Positions 8,595-16,659 of a stretch of 64,000 nt of DNA are shown here, one piece after another. Numbering within the stretch: the first letter of the stretch is position 1; each line of letters opens with the position of its first letter. Made by a program: the position numbers and the translations under genes. The stretch is from the NCBI RefSeq assembly GCF_901472495.1, contig NZ_LR590469.1:1364001-1428000 (forward strand), read 5' to 3'. Under the pieces are notes generated by a model that had not been told where the DNA came from, made no database searches, and saw only the letters and a program-made list of their open reading frames with translations. The stretch is from Yersinia enterocolitica subsp. enterocolitica (GTDB lineage Bacteria > Pseudomonadota > Gammaproteobacteria > Enterobacterales > Enterobacteriaceae).

Positions 8595-9986
8595 TCAGAC
8601 GGCGCTGGAATCCTTCAATTTAGATTGGCTATTCTTACTTTTCCGGCGAGTTAGCATAAAGCCGCACCACAATAGTGCAATCCATGCTGGCATCATCAGT
8701 ACTGAGATCTGAATCCCATCGGTAAGGTACATGATGACCAGAATCAGCATCAGGAATACCAGACACAGATAATTACCGTAGGGATACCAAAGTGCTTTGA
8801 AGCGTGGTTCTACACCTTCTCGCACTTTGGCGGCGCGGAACTTCAAGTGCGCCAAACAGATCATGACCCAATTGATAACTAGTGTTGATACTACTAGTGC
8901 CATCAGTAATTCAAACGCCTTACCTGGCATGACATAGTTAATAACCACACCGGCAGAAGTCGCCAAGGCTGAAAGCGCGATTGATAAAATTGGCACTCCG
9001 CGCTTATTCACTTTGGTCAACACCTTGGGCGCGTTGCCCTGAGATGCCAGGCCGAACAACATACGGCTATTGCAGTACACACCGCTGTTGTAAACCGACA
9101 GTGCCGCAGTCAACACCACCACGTTCAAAATTGTGGCGACCAGATTGCTATCCAAGGCATGGAAAATCATGACAAAAGGACTGCCGCCTTCCACTACCTT
9201 GCCCCACGGATAAAGTGATAAAAGCACGGCTAATGAGCCGATATAAAAAATAAGGATACGATAGACAACCTGATTGGTTGCTTTAGGAATACTGTGATGT
9301 GGGTCTTCAGCTTCTGCGGCAGTAATGCCCACCATTTCTAGCCCACCGAAAGAGAACATAATCACCGCCATCGCCATCACTAATCCGCTAAAGCCATGAG
9401 GCATAAAGCCGCCCTGTGCCCAGAGGTTAGTGACAGAAGCATTTGGCCCGCCTGAGCCAGATGCCAACAGATACGCGCCAAATACAATCATACCGATAAT
9501 GGCGACAACCTTGATGATCGCGAACCAAAACTCAGTTTCACCATACATACGCACATTAACAAGATTGATGGCATTAATCAGAACAAAGAATATAGCGGCT
9601 GATACCCAGGTTGGAATTTCTGGCCACCAATATTGAATATAAATGCCTACTGCGGTCAATTCGGCCATTCCGACCAAGATAAACATTGCCCAGTAGTTCC
9701 AACCAGACAAAAATCCGGCGAAATCGCCCCAATATTTGTAGGCGAAGTGACTGAATGAACCGGCAACAGGTTCCTCAACAACCATTTCACCTAGCTGACG
9801 CATAATGAGAAATGCAATAAAACCGCCGATGGCATAACCCAATATCACTGAAGGGCCAGCCATTTTAATGGTTTGCGCTATCCCCAGAAATAGCCCGGTG
9901 CCAATGGCTCCACCTAGAGCAATTAGCTGAATATGGCGATTTTTTAAACCGCGTTTTAATGTTGAATCCTGCAACTGCTGTTCCAT
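8595..9986 (-). CDS. aroP: Aromatic amino acid permease (AroP/PheP type)
   Basis: Inner-membrane proton symporter of the amino acid transporter (AAT/APC) family with 12 expected helices. The N-terminal LKRGLKNRHIQLIALGGAIG and the VEEPVAGSFSHFAYKYWG segment match AroP closely. The frame is open to 10085, but the ATG at 9986, preceded by GAGGATAGG, gives 463 residues and aligns with the family start. Substrates are probably Phe, Tyr and Trp; the aroP/pheP distinction cannot be made safely by eye. No TyrR box was identified. Confidence 0.83.
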   Translation of the reverse strand: MEQQLQDSTLKRGLKNRHIQLIALGGAIGTGLFLGIAQTIKMAGPSVILGYAIGGFIAFLIMRQLGEMVVEEPVAGSFSHFAYKYWGDFAGFLSGWNYWAMFILVGMAELTAVGIYIQYWWPEIPTWVSAAIFFVLINAINLVNVRMYGETEFWFAIIKVVAIIGMIVFGAYLLASGSGGPNASVTNLWAQGGFMPHGFSGLVMAMAVIMFSFGGLEMVGITAAEAEDPHHSIPKATNQVVYRILIFYIGSLAVLLSLYPWGKVVEGGSPFVMIFHALDSNLVATILNVVVLTAALSVYNSGVYCNSRMLFGLASQGNAPKVLTKVNKRGVPILSIALSALATSAGVVINYVMPGKAFELLMALVVSTLVINWVMICLAHLKFRAAKVREGVEPRFKALWYPYGNYLCLVFLMLILVIMYLTDGIQISVLMMPAWIALLWCGFMLTRRKSKNSQSKLKDSSAV

Positions 9987-10177
9987 CCTATCCTCTGCCG
10001 CACTGTTACACACTAGCGTGGTAAAAAGCGCCTTTCGTAAATGAATCTGCGGCGGTTTTTTAACACTTAAACCTGCTTGCGGCAAGGATTAAGGTCATTA
10101 GTGAGTAGCAGGATGAAAATCAATCGGCTAGAACTATATATGCCAAATGTTCTATTAACTGAGGCTCTGGATATCCC

Positions 10178-10423
10178 TCAGGGATGTAACGCAGATATAC
10201 CACATAACTTGCTCAAATTTCGGGCACCAATCATTAATGTAGCCACATAGGATTGACGCCGGGTGACAACTTCGACTGCAACTCGATTATTCTTGTAGCG
10301 GATAAGATAAGTTGATGGCCAGCCTTGGCGGCGTTCGCCATAGGACTTTTGATGGTGGTCAATTGCAGCATGAGCAATAACCAAGTGTGACAAATTTGAA
10401 TCACCTTTAATGATACGTTTCAT
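10178..10423 (-). CDS. Small basic protein, possibly DUF4060-like
   Basis: An 81-residue protein of unknown function. The pattern HxxxYGERRxxxPSTYLIRYKNNRVAVEVVTRRQSYVA suggests a small mixed alpha/beta domain like the DUF4060 proteins of enterobacteria and prophages; the family name is from memory. The second of two adjacent ATGs (10423) has GGAG at 6-nt spacing and is preferred. It lies next to another phage-type small gene. Confidence 0.5.
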   Translation of the reverse strand: MKRIIKGDSNLSHLVIAHAAIDHHQKSYGERRQGWPSTYLIRYKNNRVAVEVVTRRQSYVATLMIGARNLSKLCGISALHP

Positions 10424-10529
10424 CATCAGCTCCACGAAAGCAATCAAAAAACGCCTTACCGTTTGTCATTCCCGCGATCCGAACTTCACGGGGCATTCAC
10501 TATTACTGAGAATGACTAGGGGTGGATTA

Positions 10530-10841
10530 TCACACTTCCTGACTGAGCAAATAACAGATCATCGCCGCGCGCAGCGGGCTTTGGCTATAGGCTTGCCATT
10601 CACCTTGCGGATTGGTAATTCTGGCATTCCACTGATTATTATCATTAATTTCTGGGGAATAGAGACCAATTTTGTTGGCGTAGATGATAGGCCATGCGTC
10701 GGAAGGGTTCTTACAGTAATCTTTGCCTTTAATGCCGCCATACGGATACCACTTGTCGGGATCCTCACCGCTCAGTAACGCAATGCTTCTGTTCACTTCG
10801 CTGTCACTTTCTTCATACCATTTAATCATCCGAATCACCAT
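10530..10841 (-). CDS. NinX/DUF2591-like phage-type protein
   Basis: A 103-residue protein with the segments DYCKNPSDAWPIIYANKI and a C-terminal SPLRAAMICYLLSQE, the core pattern of lambdoid-phage NinX-type (DUF2591) proteins, whose function is unknown. It is an orphan: no other phage structural or replication gene lies nearby, so it looks like a domesticated or relic phage gene. A shorter start (Met at residue 5) is possible. Confidence 0.6.
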   Translation of the reverse strand: MVIRMIKWYEESDSEVNRSIALLSGEDPDKWYPYGGIKGKDYCKNPSDAWPIIYANKIGLYSPEINDNNQWNARITNPQGEWQAYSQSPLRAAMICYLLSQEV

Positions 10842-11030
10842 TCGCCTTTAAAGTTCAGGCTACATTACGGCGAAATTAAGACAAATTTATGACAATCAAC
10901 ACGTTTGTTTTAGCTTGATAAAAAAGTGACCTGACGCCAGGAGATAAAGCAGAACATCGGGGAAAGCGAAAGGAAAGAGGTATGAATATCACTCTGACAC
11001 TGTCAACTCACAGCGCCAGAGTCGGTGAGT

Positions 11031-11306
11031 TTATCTCTCCGGAATAACGCCTTTAAAATCAAGAGGAGAAACGATATCACTGTCACTTTGAAAGTCACTG
11101 GTACCCGTTGCGTTAGCCAGTAATGCTTTGAGTAATTCTGTTTGCTGTTTCTGTTGTTCGACGATGTCTTGTAACAAGCGAATTTGTTCGTTTGCTCGCA
11201 CGCTGGCACGGCTCAAAAAGAACCAAACTATCAAGAAAAAAATGACGGTAAACAGCGAAAAAGCGATTGGGACAATACCCATTGTACCCATATTTGTATC
11301 TAACAT
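11031..11306 (-). CDS. yebO: YebO family membrane protein
   Basis: A 91-residue protein with one N-terminal membrane segment (about residues 9-30), then the diagnostic WFFLSRASVRANEQIRLL and a Gln-rich helix QDIVEQQKQQTELLKALL. This is E. coli YebO, whose function is unknown. AGGG precedes the ATG by 6 nt. In E. coli yebO lies between yobF and mgrB; here about 4.3 kb with pagP and an aroP-type gene separates it from yobF, and a 131-bp repeat separates it from mgrB. Confidence 0.88.
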   Translation of the reverse strand: MLDTNMGTMGIVPIAFSLFTVIFFLIVWFFLSRASVRANEQIRLLQDIVEQQKQQTELLKALLANATGTSDFQSDSDIVSPLDFKGVIPER

Positions 11307-11400
11307 TGACTACCCTATTACATGCGTGACGAAGGTACTATCTTATCACTCTCCTCGTCACAAAGGTTAATCCGAGCAATCGATTAACACTTAATAACGA

Positions 11401-11569
11401 TAACTATTAGAAATAGTTTCAGACTGCTGACAAAGTTGATAAAAGGGGAAATGTGCCGAATGGGTCGTAACGGCGTGAGCCGTCGGAGCGCCCATCGGTG
11501 CAGTCGCCCCGTTAGTCTCAGTGCAGCAAAATAGGTTTGTCATTAACCTCTAACTATTAGAAATAGTTT
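11401..11569. repeat. 131-bp dispersed repeat (copy A) within 19-bp direct repeats
   Basis: The core 11420-11550 starts CAGACTGCTGACAAAG and contains a GGGTCGTAacGgCGTgAGcCG segment. It matches copies at 49609-49739 and, inverted, 61201-61331. Here it is bracketed by two identical 19-bp copies of TAACTATTAGAAATAGTTT (11401-11419 and 11551-11569), themselves palindromic. This looks like a target duplication. Confidence 0.8.
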
Positions 11570-11605
11570 TTACTGGTTATTATATAACGAGAAGGTAGGT
11601 TATCC

Positions 11606-11749
11606 TTACCATGGAATAATCGAAGTAATGGTGCAAATACCGGTAGAGAAAGTTCCCCCTTGGTCACAATAACTATCAAGGGCTAACAGATAAAACAAGC
11701 AACAAACGGCAATGATCCCTACCGTTGCAACAAGTTTTTTAATGTTCAA
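11606..11749 (-). CDS. mgrB: MgrB, feedback inhibitor of PhoQ
   Basis: A 47-residue inner-membrane peptide that binds PhoQ and represses its kinase activity. From the TTG at 11749 it aligns position for position with E. coli MgrB (47 residues): a membrane helix at about 6-24, the periplasmic disulphide pair Cys28 and Cys39 (YCDQGG..., TGIC) and the terminal IPW. AAGGTG precedes the TTG by 6 nt. An in-frame ATG at 11770 lies only about 3 nt from the predicted transcription start, so TTG is preferred. yobH is divergent, as in E. coli. Confidence 0.93.
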   Translation of the reverse strand: MNIKKLVATVGIIAVCCLFYLLALDSYCDQGGTFSTGICTITSIIPW

Positions 11750-11779
11750 ATCAGGCACCTTATTCAACATTTTCTTTTA

Positions 11780-11814
11780 ATTATACTTTACTAAACATCA
11801 ACCATTTATAGCCA
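11780..11814 (-). promoter_or_regulatory. Candidate PhoP box and -10 for mgrB
   Basis: Reading leftward: TGGCTA-N5-GGTTGA (11814-11798), 12 bp, then a consensus TATAAT (11785-11780). Spacing equals the other PhoP-type promoters in this window. The first hexamer is a weak match. The inferred start near 11773 leaves a leader of about 24 nt before the TTG start codon. Confidence 0.6.
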
Positions 11815-11994
11815 AGATGTAATTACTCATGTTTGTCATCACGTTAGCATCCCATTTTAGTGGCTATTTTACAATTTCGCGCTATAAATCAATAGAGTTT
11901 AGGATTTTTACTATTACCCCTCTCATTATTACAAGTTAAAGTGTTAAACTTATCTATTATATAATAAGTAAAACTAATTACAGGGAGTGACCAT

Positions 11995-12228
11995 ATGAGT
12001 TTATTCAGACTTCTCTTGGTGGTGGCAATCATATACTTGGGCTTGCTCTTTTCGGGCTATGGTGTACTGATTGGCAGCGAAAAAAACGCCGCAGGCATCG
12101 GTTTGCAATGTAAATATCTGACGGCCAGAGGTATCTCAACCGCTCAATTTATAAACGGAGAGAATGGCATCATCGGTGTTAGTAACTGCCCTTTAGTGAA
12201 AAAAATTGGCAATAATGTTTTTGAATAA
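11995..12228 (+). CDS. yobH: YobH family protein
   Basis: A 77-residue protein with an N-terminal membrane or signal segment (LFRLLLVVAIIYLGLLF), then the diagnostic SGYGVLIGSEKNAAGIGLQCKYLTARG and a second Cys in VSNCPLVKK, matching E. coli YobH (unknown function). The two Cys residues may form a disulphide in the periplasm. Start follows CAGGGAG. It is divergent from mgrB, as in E. coli. Confidence 0.88.
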   Translation: MSLFRLLLVVAIIYLGLLFSGYGVLIGSEKNAAGIGLQCKYLTARGISTAQFINGENGIIGVSNCPLVKKIGNNVFE

Positions 12229-12272
12229 CCTGTAGCAGGTTCGTACTCATCCGCAGTTTGTCCAGTTCACCG

Positions 12273-12305
12273 GTTTTGGTCTGTGCTCAATGTACAGACC
12301 AAAAC
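12273..12305. terminator. Hairpin between yobH and the DUF2766-like gene
   Basis: A 12-bp perfect stem (GTTTTGGTCTGT / ACAGACCAAAAC) with a 9-nt loop between convergent genes; short T/A tracts are within the stem ends. Confidence 0.7.
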
Positions 12306-12320
12306 GCAACTGACAGTGCG

Positions 12321-12560
12321 TTACTTCTGCGTAAACTTCATATCAATCAATGCAATGGCTTTCTCAATTGCACGCTTGGTTACCGGATCAGCTCCCGCAG
12401 GATGTGAAGCGAAATCAATAGCTTTGAGTTGATGAGACATTTTATCCCGCACTTCGGTCGGCGCAATAATATCAATCACATCAAGAATTTGTTTGATAAC
12501 CAATTGACAAGCAACCAGATCGGAGACCAGTTCTTGGTCATTAGTGAACATTTCAGACAT
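12321..12560 (-). CDS. Small conserved protein (DUF2766-like)
   Basis: A 79-residue acidic, helical protein (NDQELVSDLVACQLVIKQIL..., HPAGADPVTKRAIEKAIALI) without membrane segments. I associate it with the enterobacterial DUF2766 family from memory; function unknown. The frame is open to 12611, but the ATG at 12560 follows GAAGGA with good spacing and gives the compact product. Confidence 0.6.
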   Translation of the reverse strand: MSEMFTNDQELVSDLVACQLVIKQILDVIDIIAPTEVRDKMSHQLKAIDFASHPAGADPVTKRAIEKAIALIDMKFTQK

Positions 12561-12797
12561 GAATAATTCCTTCACAATAATATTGCACAAGGATATCACG
12601 CCCTTGGGCATATATCTTTAGCCGACAGTGTCATACTCACGATTTTATTGGTAAGCATTATCTTCGATTAATGAACAACCTACCGAGATAACTCGGTGCA
12701 TTAAGTCATTAACTGAGGCATTTGTTGCGGCTAAAAAAGATCGGTACGTGACGAGGACTGGGTCAATGGTGCTAAAGACTAAAAATAGGTGTAAAAA

Positions 12798-12829
12798 AAC
12801 CAGGTTTGATAGTTATCAATCACCTGGTT
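12798..12829 (-). terminator. Rho-independent terminator for a leftward small transcript
   Basis: An ACCAGGT / ACCTGGT stem followed on the minus strand by a run of seven T. It lies 47 bp downstream of the stop codon of the 37-residue ORF at 12876-12989 and supports that ORF being transcribed. Confidence 0.8.
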
Positions 12830-12875
12830 CGGAAGAGAAGTCATTACATATCTATTGATCACAATATTTCTAGTC

Positions 12876-12989
12876 TCACAGTTTATCACCTCCTACGCTT
12901 TTATCTTTGTGCAGAACCATTACTGGCATCTTTAGAAAGACGGTCACACCCACAACCGCTATCAGAGTCATAATCACTGTTATCAACAT
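12876..12989 (-). CDS. Small membrane protein, 37 residues
   Basis: Unrecognised peptide starting MLITVIMTLIAVVGVTVFLK: one N-terminal membrane helix, then a basic tail HKDKSVGGDK. The ATG has a strong GAGGTG at 5-nt spacing and a terminator follows, so it looks like a monocistronic small-protein gene. Its type resembles the regulatory small proteins known from the PhoP/Mg response, but no homologue is recognised. Confidence 0.6.
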   Translation of the reverse strand: MLITVIMTLIAVVGVTVFLKMPVMVLHKDKSVGGDKL

Positions 12990-13225
12990 GCGATCACCTC
13001 ATCTTTTAATTTCTATTTTTCCAAACTCAACCTTTTATCCTCGGGGTATCCCCCTTTCAGATGACACTACCCTTTTACTATGGCACCAGAAAGTTCTTTT
13101 GCAAACACATCTTGAAAAGCCTTCATGATATATTGGCTACAATCAAAGCCAATTTGGTGTTTTGTGTTGTTAGATTCAACTTGTGTATACTGCACTTCTC
13201 CTAACCAGAAAAAACAGACTAAATA

Positions 13226-13612
13226 ATGTCACAAGAAAATCATCTCGCGTTAGTCTGCGCCCTCAGTAAATGGGTCGAAACCCATCTGGGGAGAGTCATC
13301 TACCTTGAAGAGTTAGCCGCGTACTCAGGCTATTCTCTCTGGCATATGCAGAAAATATTTAAAGAAGTGACAGGGGTGTCATTAGGTAAATACATTCGAG
13401 AAAGGCGCTTAGCGGGTGCTGTCTATCAACTGCGTAGCAGTGACAGCACTATCTTTGATATTGCTTTGGATTTTGGCTTTGGTTCACAGTCACACTTTAC
13501 TTACATGTTCAGAAAACGTTACGGCATAACCCCGTACGACTTCCGGCAAAATACAGATATTGACCTCAATATCGCTTTGCCCTTGCATACCACTCACCAG
13601 AAACTGGCGTAA
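13226..13612 (+). CDS. MarA/SoxS/Rob-type AraC-family regulator
   Basis: A 128-residue protein that is essentially only the two-HTH DNA-binding domain, as in MarA and SoxS. HTH1 is around LEELAAYSGYSLWHMQKIFKE and HTH2 around TIFDIALDFGFGSQSHFTYMFRKRYG. Family members of this size bind marbox sites as monomers and switch on efflux, porin and stress genes. It is too divergent for me to name it. No ligand domain is present, so control would be by abundance. Convergent with a pair of small membrane-protein ORFs. Confidence 0.8.
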   Translation: MSQENHLALVCALSKWVETHLGRVIYLEELAAYSGYSLWHMQKIFKEVTGVSLGKYIRERRLAGAVYQLRSSDSTIFDIALDFGFGSQSHFTYMFRKRYGITPYDFRQNTDIDLNIALPLHTTHQKLA

Positions 13613-13627
13613 TCCACACAATACTAT

Positions 13628-13665
13628 TATTCGCCTGAATGCTTACCAACGCTAACCGGCGAATA
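13628..13665. terminator. Hairpin between the MarA-like gene and small ORFs
   Basis: A TATTCGCC / GGCGAATA 8-bp stem with a 22-nt loop in the 58-bp gap between convergent genes. Confidence 0.5.
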
Positions 13666-13670
13666 TATTC

Positions 13671-13835
13671 TCAGTTTTTTTTGTAGCAATTCTGCACGTC
13701 AACAATTTGTATTTCGTTACGCTGGCGATCCGCCATGTAGGTCATTACAAACATCGTACTCACCACAATAAGTGCCGCCAGCAGTAAACCAATCAGTGCA
13801 ATGACTTTATTTTCATCAAACAAGCTCTTGTCCAT
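13671..13835 (-). CDS. Small membrane protein, 54 residues
   Basis: Unrecognised. It starts MDKSLFDENKVIALIGLLL: an acidic cytosolic N terminus, one strong membrane helix (about residues 11-33), then a polar tail with a single Cys near the end (VQNCYKKN). AGGGAG precedes the ATG. It begins 26 bp after another small membrane ORF in the same orientation, suggesting a two-gene operon. Confidence 0.6.
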   Translation of the reverse strand: MDKSLFDENKVIALIGLLLAALIVVSTMFVMTYMADRQRNEIQIVDVQNCYKKN

Positions 13836-13861
13836 ATATTCTCCCTAATGTCTATGGCGCA

Positions 13862-14002
13862 TCAAATTAACCATAGGATCACAATCAACGTTATTGCGAT
13901 CAGCAAACATGATGTTGTCAGTAAAACCACGAGCGCAAATTGTGCGTCGCCAATTCCCGTTGAATAGTCGCTATTCTGGGTAATATTTTCTTGTTTTTTC
14001 AA
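13862..14002 (-). CDS. Small membrane protein, 46 residues (TTG start)
   Basis: Unrecognised. A polar N terminus (KKQENITQNSDYSTG) is followed by a C-terminal membrane anchor running to the last residue (LIAITLIVILWLI). The frame opens with an ATG at 14044 that lacks a good ribosome site; a TTG at 14002 follows AGG at 7-nt spacing and gives a typical tail-anchored layout. The start is uncertain. Confidence 0.45.
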   Translation of the reverse strand: MKKQENITQNSDYSTGIGDAQFALVVLLTTSCLLIAITLIVILWLI

Positions 14003-14270
14003 AACAATACCTACTGGCAAAACACACCAGCCGTAACCCTGCATAAGAAAAATCGCGTTTTATTAGCGCATGTTTATCAAAAATCATACTAGCGCTAGCC
14101 TGACTACAGGCTTTTACAACGCGATCCTGTCGTAGTCTGTGTTATATATCAAGCCCACCCATTGTAAAGATGGGGAAATACGCCAAACACATTAAGATAG
14201 ATAATGTATTGCATTTCATCGTCCAGGATTGAAATTCCCTGTCCATGCGCATTGAATATCGTCAATCTTA

Positions 14271-15773
14271 TCACACAGTGATAATACCTGTCGCAAGGCT
14301 GTATAGCGCCGCAACCGCAGCAATGAGTGCAACGGCAAAAGCACATTTTTCAATAGCCGAGAAGACTAATTTCTTCTGCTCGCGTTTAGCGATAATAAAC
14401 AACAAGGTTCCTGGACCGTATATCACTGCCGATAATAATATGTATTTCAAACCTCCGGCATACACCATCAATACGGCATAGAATGTGGCTATCAATGCAA
14501 TAATAAAATCTTTCTTATGGTCTTTCGCTCCCACAGAGTATGTCTCTCGGGTCCAGGCCAATTTCAAGCCATAGGCAGCAACCAATAGATAGGGAATCAG
14601 AACCAGTGAGCTGGTTAACTCAAGTGCGAGTTGGAAAGCATATTCAGTGAAAAGCGTAACAATTAAGAATAATTGGATAAAAATATTAGACATCCAAACC
14701 GCTGCGGAGGGTACCCCGTGTTTATTCTCGGTTGCCAAGACACTCGGCATAATATGACTTTTTGCTGCACAATAAAGCGCTTCGGCCGCCAGTAGAGTCC
14801 ACGACAAATAGGCACCCATCACTGAGATGATCAATCCAATACTGATAAATATTGCCCCCCACCGGCCTACGATATGCTCTAACACCCCTGCCATTGAGGG
14901 TTGACGTAAAGCAGCTAGATCAGGGCGTAGCAGTACACCATAGGAAAGCAGGGTAACCAACACCAGCAGACATAAAACACCAATAAAACCTAAAACAGTC
15001 GCTATACCGACGTGTTTTCTTTCTTTGGCATAGCGGGAATATACACTCGCCCCCTCTATACCGACAAAAACAAATACAGTCACCAGCATAGTGCTACGAA
15101 CTTGAGAAAACAGAGATTCAGAACCTGAGCCTATTTCCAAGGCTGCATGACCGGTATAACCATAATCGTCCAGATGGGTGAGGTCACCCACCGCCCCCAG
15201 AGGCTGAGTGCCCCAGAAATTTAATGCGAAAGTATCGGTATGGAAGGCAAATGCTAAAACAATAATAAAAATAAATATTGGAATAACTTTAGCAAAAGTT
15301 GCAATGGTATTAATCGCCGCCGCCTCTTTGATGCCACGTAACACCATAAAATGGAAACTCCACAAAATGAATGAGGCAATTAATACAGCGGATAAAGTAT
15401 TGCCATCGCCAAATAGTGGAAAGAATGCCCCGAGTGTTGATTTGATCAGTACAAAATAAGAGACACTGCCGATACATGCACCAGCCCAGAAACCGATAGC
15501 CGACGCAAAACCGGCATAGTCACCAAATCCGGTTTTCGCATAAATATAAACACCAGAATCGAGTTCAGGTTTACGCTGCGCCAATGTCTGGAAAACAAAA
15601 GCCAGAGTTAGCATGCCGCCCCCGGCAATAACCCAGGCGATGAGTGCGCCAAAACCCCCAGTGGCACGGCCAAATGTCGCGGGTAAAGAGAAAATACCGG
15701 CACCTATCATTGAACCGACGACCAGCGAAGTTAATGACCACAGTGATAACTTTTTATTTGAAGAGGCCGCCAT
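14271..15773 (-). CDS. Basic amino acid/polyamine antiporter (ArcD/YdgI type)
   Basis: A 500-residue inner-membrane APC transporter of the basic amino acid/polyamine antiporter family. The opening LSLWSLTSLVVGSMIGAGIFSLP is the family signature, and RPSMAGVLEHIVG-like and GAYLSWTLLAAEALY segments match E. coli YdgI/ArcD. Such proteins exchange arginine for ornithine, or histidine for histamine. No arginine deiminase or decarboxylase gene is adjacent, so the substrate is unproven. 12-13 helices are expected. Confidence 0.8.
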   Translation of the reverse strand: MAASSNKKLSLWSLTSLVVGSMIGAGIFSLPATFGRATGGFGALIAWVIAGGGMLTLAFVFQTLAQRKPELDSGVYIYAKTGFGDYAGFASAIGFWAGACIGSVSYFVLIKSTLGAFFPLFGDGNTLSAVLIASFILWSFHFMVLRGIKEAAAINTIATFAKVIPIFIFIIVLAFAFHTDTFALNFWGTQPLGAVGDLTHLDDYGYTGHAALEIGSGSESLFSQVRSTMLVTVFVFVGIEGASVYSRYAKERKHVGIATVLGFIGVLCLLVLVTLLSYGVLLRPDLAALRQPSMAGVLEHIVGRWGAIFISIGLIISVMGAYLSWTLLAAEALYCAAKSHIMPSVLATENKHGVPSAAVWMSNIFIQLFLIVTLFTEYAFQLALELTSSLVLIPYLLVAAYGLKLAWTRETYSVGAKDHKKDFIIALIATFYAVLMVYAGGLKYILLSAVIYGPGTLLFIIAKREQKKLVFSAIEKCAFAVALIAAVAALYSLATGIITV

Positions 15774-16040
15774 ATTTATGTCCCTTTACAAGAGTTAATC
15801 CTATGTAAGCCACATTAACCTAATAAAAGCTTAAGACCAGCTGCTATTCAGCAAAAATGTGAGCTTTCGTCAAAAGCTGAATATTCATCGTTTGAGTATA
15901 GCAAGCATAAATAATGCACGTAGCCATCGTGAAAATGGTGTCGTACATTGGTGTATTGCTGAACTGAGTTGAGCGTTGTTTTATTCGTTCGGCGCCTGAG
16001 TGCCATAAAAATTATCTATTTATGTCTATTTCGACGTAAT

Positions 16041-16466
16041 TTAGCTCATCAGACTTTTCGTTAGATAATAACGATGGTACTCATCTACGACATTTTCTAA
16101 CGTCATCTGCAATTGATAACCAAGCTTTTCATAGAAAGGCCGCGCTTGAAAACTGAATGTATCGACTTGGGCGAATTTACATCCGCGCTGTATTGCTTCC
16201 TGCTCAACTGCCTGCATCAGTTTACTACCCGCCCCACAATGACGTAATGTATCTGATACCCATAACAATTCTATACTCAGATAATGACCTAACGTATAGG
16301 CAGTAATACCCCCTAACTTCTCACCGTGCTCACCCGTTATAAACGCCGCTAATGGTTTACGCCCATTATCACCGACGAAATTGCGGTTAAAAGCCTTCAA
16401 CCCTGCCATTATTTCAGCTACATCTTCAGTTGTTGGGGTATCCGTCATCGTCAACTTCATTGTCAT
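16041..16466 (-). CDS. GNAT-family N-acetyltransferase
   Basis: A 141-residue protein with the GNAT acetyl-CoA site: LRHCGAGSKLMQAVEQEAIQRGC (motif A, R/QxxGxG/A form) and the later FYEKLGYQ segment (motif B). It probably acetylates an amino group of a small molecule or protein; substrate unknown. GAGGAACA precedes the ATG at 16466. No operon partner. Confidence 0.8.
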   Translation of the reverse strand: MTMKLTMTDTPTTEDVAEIMAGLKAFNRNFVGDNGRKPLAAFITGEHGEKLGGITAYTLGHYLSIELLWVSDTLRHCGAGSKLMQAVEQEAIQRGCKFAQVDTFSFQARPFYEKLGYQLQMTLENVVDEYHRYYLTKSLMS

Positions 16467-16659
16467 TGTTCCTCGCTATGAAATCACTGGCACAACTCGA
16501 TTTTATCTTTGCTTCTGGATATTCTCACAGATAAGAATTTTATTATCTGTTAATAACTGGCAAAATAAACGCTATTAAGAACTATTTCGATTTATGATGC
16601 CGCAAACCGATTCTCTTATTTTGTGTCGTCATTTCCCTCTGTAATTGTAAGGATTTCTG

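Noticed and set aside
10410..10778. 122-codon ORF opposite the NinX-like gene
   Set aside because: The opposite strand shows a recognisable phage-family pattern; this one is a shadow.
11401..11569. CRISPR-like array
   Set aside because: Only two repeat copies around one 131-bp insert that occurs elsewhere in the window; this is an inserted repeat, not spacers.
12907..13128. 73-codon ORF on the plus strand
   Set aside because: It is antisense to the better supported 37-residue ORF, has no ribosome site and an unlikely composition.
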